DNA of 10,262 bases. It comes from Nitrospirota bacterium (GTDB lineage: Bacteria; Nitrospirota; Thermodesulfovibrionia; Thermodesulfovibrionales; JdFR-85). Shown here piece by piece: positions 5,915-10,262 of this stretch; the first letter of the stretch is position 1; the number at the start of each line of letters is the position of its first letter. The notes beneath the pieces were generated by a model. That model was not told the DNA's origin and made no database searches. It saw only the letters and a list, made by a program, of their open reading frames with translations. The DNA lies in NCBI GenBank assembly GCA_015485235.1, contig WFTX01000040.1, forward strand, positions 1-10,262, in the 5' to 3' direction. A program made the position numbers and the translations under genes.

Positions 5915-6763
5915 ATGTACGTATACTTGAATGGAGAGATTCTTCCTGAGCAAGATGCGAGGATTCCGGTGACCGACAGGGGGTTTCTGCTTGGTGACGG
6001 AGTTTTTGAGACGATGCGGGTATATGACGGGCATGTCTTCAGGATGAAGCGGCATATTGAGAGGCTCTTTCAAGGCTGTGAGAGGCTGGGGATTCTCCCT
6101 GATATGGAGGAGGGACAGATAGGAGATTCCGTTATCCGGCTCCTTCAAAAAAACGGCCTTGACAGAGGTGATGCCATTATTCGGGTTACGGTAAGCAGGG
6201 GAAGCGGTGGCAGGGGGATTGATACAAAAGGGGCCGGCTCTCCGACGGTCCTGATAACCTCCAGTTCCTATACCCCTCTTCCTGAAGAGGCATACCTCCA
6301 GGGGGTGAGGGCGGTCCTGTCCAAGAGCCCAATCTCTTTCAGGGGGCCCAGGGACGGGGAGATCAAACCGATCAGTTTCCTCCCATACATACTCCAGCGG
6401 CTCGATCATGGAGGTGAGGGCATTTTCGAGGTAATCATGCAGAATCACGAAGGATATATCACCGAGGGGACTGCAAGCAACATCTTTTTTGTAAAAGAAG
6501 GGATCCTCCATACCCCATCCCCGGAGACAGGGCTTCTGAAGGGGGTGACAAGGGAGGTCGTGATGGAGATAGCCACAAAAGAGGGAATCCCGGTAAGAGA
6601 AGGACTTTACAGACCTGAAGACCTCCTCGGGGCCCGGGAGGCCTTCATAACTAACAGCATTATCGAGGTTATGCCCCTTTCGTCTGTGGATGACAGGGTA
6701 CTGGAAATCGGGACTGTCTCCCGAAAAATAAGAAGACTTTACCAGAATGTTGCTAAGACATAA
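5915..6763 (+). CDS. pabC: Class IV aminotransferase, probable aminodeoxychorismate lyase
   Basis: A 282-aa PLP enzyme of fold type IV (the family of PabC, branched-chain and D-amino-acid aminotransferases). The start MYVYLNGEILPEQDARIPVTD is typical. Landmarks: DRGFLLGDGVFETMR (21-35), the predicted Schiff-base lysine K151 in EIKPISFLPYILQR, EGYITEGTASNIFFV (179-193, with E184 and the S188-N189 phosphate-site pair), LLKGVTRE (207-214) and FITNSIIEVMPL (244-255). The last motif resembles PabC-type TNSIQEIVP more than the GTAAEV of branched-chain aminotransferases, so release of p-aminobenzoate and pyruvate from aminodeoxychorismate (folate route) is the favoured role. No pabA or pabB is nearby. 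A branched-chain or D-amino-acid aminotransferase remains possible. Stands alone between two repeat-filled gaps. Confidence 0.85.
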   Translation: MYVYLNGEILPEQDARIPVTDRGFLLGDGVFETMRVYDGHVFRMKRHIERLFQGCERLGILPDMEEGQIGDSVIRLLQKNGLDRGDAIIRVTVSRGSGGRGIDTKGAGSPTVLITSSSYTPLPEEAYLQGVRAVLSKSPISFRGPRDGEIKPISFLPYILQRLDHGGEGIFEVIMQNHEGYITEGTASNIFFVKEGILHTPSPETGLLKGVTREVVMEIATKEGIPVREGLYRPEDLLGAREAFITNSIIEVMPLSSVDDRVLEIGTVSRKIRRLYQNVAKT

Positions 6764-6814
6764 GGTCCGGCAGGTGGCATTCCCTCACGGATCTTCCAGC
6801 GCAATATGGTGTAA

Positions 6815-7028
6815 TTCCGGGGGTGTGCTCTGGAATTTTTCATTATGAAGCGCCGCTCGTGTCTGAGTAGAAGAAGTCTGTTATGGACGGCGCCTTAACA
6901 GGCCTGATCAGTTGTATAAATGGTTTTTGAGTAGAGAAGGCCGTTCGGTTTCCGCCGGGCCGACACAGGGATGCGCTTACATGAAGCATCAGGTGTTGAT
7001 AATGAAAAATTCAGAGCACACCCCCGGA
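6815..7028. mobile_element. MITE-like element with long inverted repeats
   Basis: A 30-bp left arm (6817-6846, beginning CCGGGGGTGTGCTCTGG) is matched by the reverse complement of the right arm (6999-7027) except for a single extra G. The 152 bp between hold smaller hairpins: AAGCGCCG pairs with CGGCGCCTT (one bulge) at 6848-6896, GGCCG with CGGGCC at about 6939-6961, and GATGC with GCATC at 6970-6990. The motif TGAGTAGA occurs at 6864-6871 and 6928-6935. There is no ORF of note and no clear target-site duplication. A related partial copy lies at 10162-10262. It may be a non-autonomous element or a structured RNA; it fills most of the 346-bp gap before deoC. Confidence 0.65.
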
Positions 7029-7096
7029 TACAAGACAGGGTGAGAAACCTCCGTGAGTGTAAGCCCCCTGACTGTTTATGCGATGTTTAAGTTTAC

Positions 7097-7102
7097 AGGA
7101 GG
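7097..7102 (+). promoter_or_regulatory. Ribosome binding site deciding the deoC start
   Basis: AGGAGG sits 7 bases before the ATG at 7110, a strong Shine-Dalgarno. It argues against the longer in-frame GTG start at 7053, which would add 19 residues not typical of the family. Confidence 0.85.
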
Positions 7103-7109
7103 AAAGTTG

Positions 7110-7781
7110 ATGATGAAAGACCCTCAAATCGTGGCAGGTGCAATAGAGCACACCCTTCTCAGGCCTGATGCAGGGGAGAATGATCTTGAGAGACTCTGTG
7201 AGGAGGCGATTCAGTACGGCTTCCATGCCGTCTGTGTGAACCCTTCAAGGGTGGGTTTTGTCAGGGAATATCTTATTAACAGTCCTGTCAGAGTCTGCAC
7301 GGTGGTTGGCTTTCCCCTTGGTGCTACGCTCACGGAAGTGAAGGTGTTTGAGGCTATGAGGGCTGTTGAGAAAGGGGCAGACGAGATTGACATGGTGATG
7401 AATGTAGGGCTTGCAAAGGAGGGGAGATGGAATCTGCTCAGGGACGAGATCCGGGCTGTGGCGCTGGCAATACCAGGTGTCGTCCTCAAGGTGATAATAG
7501 AGACAGGGCTCCTTGACCAGGAAGAGATTATTACCTCTTCAAGGGTTGTTGAGGAGGGAGGAGCCGGTTTTGTGAAGACTTCTACCGGTTATGGCCCCAG
7601 GGGGGCAACGCTTAGTGATATCCAGGCGATAAAAGAGGCTGTATCAGACCGTATGGGGATCAAGGCATCTGGTGGGATCAGAGCACTTAATGAGGTGCTA
7701 TCCTTTCTTGAAGCAGGGGCAAGCAGGATAGGCACAAGTGCAGGTGTGAAGATTATGGAGGAACTCAGAGGGGCATCCTGA
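7110..7781 (+). CDS. deoC: Deoxyribose-phosphate aldolase
   Basis: A 223-aa class I aldolase, normal length for bacterial DeoC, cleaving 2-deoxyribose 5-phosphate to glyceraldehyde 3-phosphate and acetaldehyde in deoxynucleoside breakdown. The TIM-barrel landmarks are IEHTLLRPD (12-20), GFHAVCVNP (37-45), VVGFPLGAT (65-73), DEIDMVMNVG (91-100, catalytic D94), the Schiff-base lysine K156 in GFVKTSTGYGPRGAT, the proton-relay lysine K185 in IKASGGIR, and the phosphate-binding ASRIGTSAG (204-212). Start set by AGGAGG at 7097-7102. It is not next to other nucleoside-catabolism genes. Its last 17 bp overlap the 3' end of lptG on the opposite strand. The 6815-7028 element lies in its upstream region; whether it is transcribed with deoC is unknown. 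Confidence 0.95.
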   Translation: MMKDPQIVAGAIEHTLLRPDAGENDLERLCEEAIQYGFHAVCVNPSRVGFVREYLINSPVRVCTVVGFPLGATLTEVKVFEAMRAVEKGADEIDMVMNVGLAKEGRWNLLRDEIRAVALAIPGVVLKVIIETGLLDQEEIITSSRVVEEGGAGFVKTSTGYGPRGATLSDIQAIKEAVSDRMGIKASGGIRALNEVLSFLEAGASRIGTSAGVKIMEELRGAS

Positions 7782-8829
7782 AATAGACGATGACCATTCC
7801 AATGCTTGAGATTACCGGAACTGACCACCCCGCAACAACCGGAGGAAGCACCCCTGAGTAGCCGAAAGAGAGTGAAAGCGTGAATATGAACCAGTAGGCT
7901 ATGCTTATGAGGACGCCAAGTCCTGCACTCAGGATCCCCCTGCCGTGCCTGCTCCGGAGGGAGAGTACTATACCTGTTATCATCATGAAGAGTACCGTAA
8001 TGGGATAGGCGTAGCGGGAATGAATATCAACAAGCAGTTTCCTGTTCTGATAGCCCATGGCCTGGAGCTTCCGGTAGTATTTGTATAGATCACCTGCTCC
8101 CATTTCATATATTCCCGGTCCTCCGTCTTTCAGTCTCAGAGGTTTTTCGAATTCCTGGAGGTAAAATTCAGTCTTTGAGTATACCATCTTCCTTGTAAGA
8201 TCGTAGATCCTTGCGGACTCCAACATCAGACCGTTCCCGGACCATCTTCCGTTCTCTGCCTCTATCCTCTTTGAAAGTCTTCCATCCTTCATGAAGAAGA
8301 CCGAGACCCCGAGTATCCGGTCTCCTTCTGGCGGGATACCTTTTGCATGGAGTATCCTCCCGCCCTTCGCCCGGAGCCATAGATCGCCATGTCTTAGCGA
8401 AAACCCACCTTTCATCTCCCTGTGGGAATCTATAATGCTCTCAGACCTTTGCATGAACACGGGGCTGACAGTTTCCGAGATCAGAAAATTAACGGGTACA
8501 AGAAGAAGTGCTGTAAGGAGAAAGGGGAGAAAGAATCCCCTCAGGTTCTTGCCTGCCGCCTTGATCACAGTCAGTTCATTTCTCCTTGACGCGAGGCTGA
8601 GGACAAGTATGGACGAGATGAGGGTGGCCATGGGGAGAAGATATGAAAAGAACTGGGGGAACCGGCCCACCCCCACTGCTAACAGCTCACCTGTTTTCAG
8701 ACCGAGGGGGAGGAGTTCATCCATCCTTTCGACAAGAGAGACCAGTGAGAAGAGTCCGGAAAGTGCAAAAGTGATGGTGAAGAGCATGAATAGAAAATCT
8801 CTGAGATAGAGCCGCTGGAGGGTCTTCAT
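7765..8829 (-). CDS. lptG: LPS export permease LptG
   Basis: A 354-aa inner-membrane permease of the YjgP/YjgQ family. With LptF and the ATPase LptB it forms the complex that extracts lipopolysaccharide from the inner membrane and passes it to the periplasmic bridge. Topology fits: three N-terminal membrane helices (about 11-33, 58-80, 98-118), a periplasmic beta-jellyroll stretch (about 120-260), and three C-terminal helices (about 268-290, 300-320, 328-350). The segment SRRNELTVIKAAGKNLRG (81-98) is the coupling region that contacts LptB. It follows lptF with an ATGA overlap, and being second in the pair supports LptG over LptF. Its 3' end overlaps deoC. Confidence 0.9.
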   Translation of the reverse strand: MKTLQRLYLRDFLFMLFTITFALSGLFSLVSLVERMDELLPLGLKTGELLAVGVGRFPQFFSYLLPMATLISSILVLSLASRRNELTVIKAAGKNLRGFFLPFLLTALLLVPVNFLISETVSPVFMQRSESIIDSHREMKGGFSLRHGDLWLRAKGGRILHAKGIPPEGDRILGVSVFFMKDGRLSKRIEAENGRWSGNGLMLESARIYDLTRKMVYSKTEFYLQEFEKPLRLKDGGPGIYEMGAGDLYKYYRKLQAMGYQNRKLLVDIHSRYAYPITVLFMMITGIVLSLRSRHGRGILSAGLGVLISIAYWFIFTLSLSFGYSGVLPPVVAGWSVPVISSIGMVIVYFRMPL

Positions 8830-9872
8830 CTCGTCCTCCTGTATATGTATATGGAGAGTGCGCTCAGGAGCAGGAAGGGCAGCCAGCTGAAGGAATGATG
8901 GACCCTGCCGGTCTTGACCATATTTTCTGCATAGATCATGAAAATGTAATATATTGCGAAGATCAGTATGCCCGTTACAAAGCCCCCCGTTCTTCCCGTC
9001 CTGCCTGAGAGCAGGGAGAGCCCTGGTGCAAGAAGGGCGATTGCAATTATCAAAAAGGGATAACTGAACCTTCTGTGAAACTCGATCATGTAATCCGGCC
9101 TCTGCCCGGGATCCTGGCCGGCCCGTTTCAGAAGCTCTGTTGGTGTCATCTCGACCTTCCTCTCTCCAAGGAGTTCCCTTCCTAAAATGATATCCATCTC
9201 ATAGGTCCCGAACTCTATCGCTGTGCTCTCCCCGCCTTTGACCAGATGAAGTATGCCGTTCATTATCTTGAGATGGATTCCGTTCTGCACGGGGGTGATT
9301 CTCCCGCTTTTCGCAGTTATCACCTTTTCGTCTGGGAACCTGGAGTCATGGATAAAGATATCCTTGATGTCGCCATTGCTGTCCCTTCCCCCGGCAAGAA
9401 CAACCATGTTGTCAATAAGGGTGAAGAAAACGCCGGGCTCAATAGCGGTCATGACCCTCTCCTTCAGAAGGCCGTTCACCCGGCTACGGAGCGTTCTCAT
9501 TGCCAGGGGCATAAGAGTGGTACTTATTGACAGAGTGACAACCAGCAGCACGAGGGAGAGGAAGATTACCGGTCTCGAGATCCTGGGCAATGATGCCCCT
9601 GTGGTCCTCATCACGATTAGTTCGTTGTCCATTCCGAGACGGCCGAAAGTCAGGAGCACGGAAAGGAGAAAGGCCATGGGGATGGTCAGCATCAGTAACT
9701 GGGGCTGGACCAGCAGGATTATCTCTGCCATCCTGGTAAATGAAGTCCCGATGCCGGAGAGGAGACGGCTCAGGCGGAGGATCTTCTCCATCATCAGGAA
9801 GAGGTTCAGTCCAACGAGGGAAATAAGAAAGTTAAGGAGGAGCTCCTTTGTGATATAGCGGTAAATTATCAT
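8826..9872 (-). CDS. lptF: LPS export permease LptF
   Basis: A 348-aa YjgP/YjgQ-family permease, partner of LptG. It has three N-terminal membrane helices (about 10-30, 50-76, 100-122), a periplasmic beta-rich domain (about 130-250, e.g. AIEPGVFFTLIDNMVVLAG and EFGTYEMDI), and three C-terminal helices (about 265-290, 298-316, 325-343). The cytoplasmic loop GMDNELIVMRTTGAS (80-94) is the LptB-contacting coupling region. The ATG at 9872 has only a weak, distant AGGTAGG upstream. Its stop TGA overlaps the lptG ATG as ATGA (8826-8829), so the two are translated together. lptB and lptA/C are not in the window. Confidence 0.9.
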   Translation of the reverse strand: MIIYRYITKELLLNFLISLVGLNLFLMMEKILRLSRLLSGIGTSFTRMAEIILLVQPQLLMLTIPMAFLLSVLLTFGRLGMDNELIVMRTTGASLPRISRPVIFLSLVLLVVTLSISTTLMPLAMRTLRSRVNGLLKERVMTAIEPGVFFTLIDNMVVLAGGRDSNGDIKDIFIHDSRFPDEKVITAKSGRITPVQNGIHLKIMNGILHLVKGGESTAIEFGTYEMDIILGRELLGERKVEMTPTELLKRAGQDPGQRPDYMIEFHRRFSYPFLIIAIALLAPGLSLLSGRTGRTGGFVTGILIFAIYYIFMIYAENMVKTGRVHHSFSWLPFLLLSALSIYIYRRTR

Positions 9873-9893
9873 GAGAGTTATTTTAACCTACCT

Positions 9894-9922
9894 TTATTAT
9901 TTTAAGCGTATATCCAGCTCAA
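9894..9922 (-). promoter_or_regulatory. Promoter of the lptFG operon
   Basis: On the minus strand TTGAGC (9922-9917) and TAATAA (9899-9894) are separated by exactly 17 bp. The predicted transcription start is about 9887-9888, giving a leader of roughly 15 bases before the lptF ATG. Each box matches the consensus at 4 or more of 6 positions. Confidence 0.5.
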
Positions 9923-10161
9923 CCCATAACACTTCTCGATTTTGCTCATCCCAAATTCTTGACACTGTCAGCCAGACAGTCACAAAAAAACATATAAACA
10001 GGATCTGTGCAGAACAGATGCAATTAGCACAGGAGTTTCCCCAGAAATAAGAGGCAGAGTGAAGCAACAAATTGATAAATAAGCAGAAGTAAGGATGTAT
10101 AAGTAGTGCTGTAATTTTTTAAGGTAAACAGGAGTTTCTCCAGGAAAAGGAAGAGGAAATG
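9923..10161. other. Gene-free stretch with small hairpins and a direct repeat
   Basis: No credible ORF, tRNA or terminator is seen. Two perfect 6-bp-stem, 5-base-loop hairpins occur at 9964-9980 (ACTGTC/GACAGT) and 10003-10019 (ATCTGT/ACAGAT). Neither is followed by a T tract. An imperfect direct repeat begins at 10029 and 10128 (ACAGGAGTTTC, then C/T-CCAG, A/G-AA, later AGAG), offset 99 bp. Composition is purine-rich between the copies. Confidence 0.5.
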
Positions 10162-10262
10162 TTCCGGGCAGGCCTCTTAATCAGTCCTTATCAAAGCGCT
10201 GATGGTGATGAGTAGAGGGAGTTTGTTGTGGATCGGCGCCATAAGGGAGTCTGTTTTTGCAC
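10162..10262 (+). repeat. Partial second copy of the 6815-7028 element
   Basis: Like the element at 6815 it begins with TTCCGGG and aligns through 40-41 bases with one gap at moderate identity. Then comes the core (10194-10244 against 6848-6898), about 41 of 52 aligned columns identical, including TGAGTAGA at 10209-10216 and CGGCGCC. The closing stem is kept: GCGCTGAT pairs with ATCGGCGC, including a T-G wobble and two extra pairs compared with the first copy. The right half lies beyond the window. Confidence 0.6.

Noticed and set aside
5807..6511. 234-aa minus-strand ORF ending in alternating Lys-Val and Glu-Val
   Set aside because: Most is antisense to the aminotransferase, and the Lys/Val tract is a translation of the hexamer repeat rather than a protein repeat.
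6848..6898. Integron attC site or a known riboswitch
   Set aside because: It lacks the paired GTTRRRY/RYYYAAC boxes of attC, and the conserved loop does not match any riboswitch consensus I can recall.
7053..7109. N-terminal extension of deoC from GTG 7053
   Set aside because: The AGGAGG at 7097-7102 points to ATG 7110, and the family starts near there; the extra 19 residues are non-homologous.
9253..9858. 201-aa + strand ORF opposite lptF
   Set aside because: LptF is convincing along its whole length, and the antisense product is arginine/serine-rich with no domain.
9964..9980. Intrinsic terminator upstream of lptF
   Set aside because: The stem is only 6 bp and is followed by CACAAAAAAA on the + strand; there is no T tract on the correct side for either strand.

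Overview
The window comes from a diderm, LPS-making bacterium that uses selenium: it carries the LPS-export permeases lptF and lptG and a selD gene whose own active-site residue is encoded by an in-frame TGA. GC content is moderate and intergenic gaps are filled with AT-rich, modular short repeats. This would fit an anaerobic lineage such as Nitrospirota or Desulfobacterota, but that placement is inference; no taxonomic marker is present.

Left block (1-3516, + strand): two paralogous YkgJ-type cysteine-cluster proteins, each preceded by a CCAATACA-type tandem repeat, followed by a DUF255/YyaL-type thioredoxin-fold protein that overlaps the second ykgJ by one base (TGATG).

Selenium block (3517-5543): a LysR regulator resembling the selenium-metabolism-associated LysR group (+) faces selD (-), with only 2 bp between their stops. 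The true selD ORF runs from 5543 to 4530 through a TGA at 5504-5502, so selenide, water dikinase is itself a selenoprotein. A SECIS-like hairpin follows the TGA.

Middle (5544-7028): a 371-bp intergenic region with imperfect 55-bp direct repeats, a hexamer array and an inverted copy of a 25-bp module also found at 695-719. The array supplies the -35 box and spacer of a near-consensus promoter for a class IV aminotransferase (probable aminodeoxychorismate lyase). After that gene lies a 214-bp element with 29/30-bp inverted repeats and internal hairpins.

Right block (7029-10262): deoC (+) overlaps the 3' end of lptG (-) by 17 bp. lptG and lptF form an ATGA-coupled operon with a good promoter at its head. 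The right edge has no gene but contains small hairpins, a direct repeat and a partial second copy of the 6815-7028 element.

The genes are mostly housekeeping. The unusual content is the recoded selD and the repeat/element families in the gaps.
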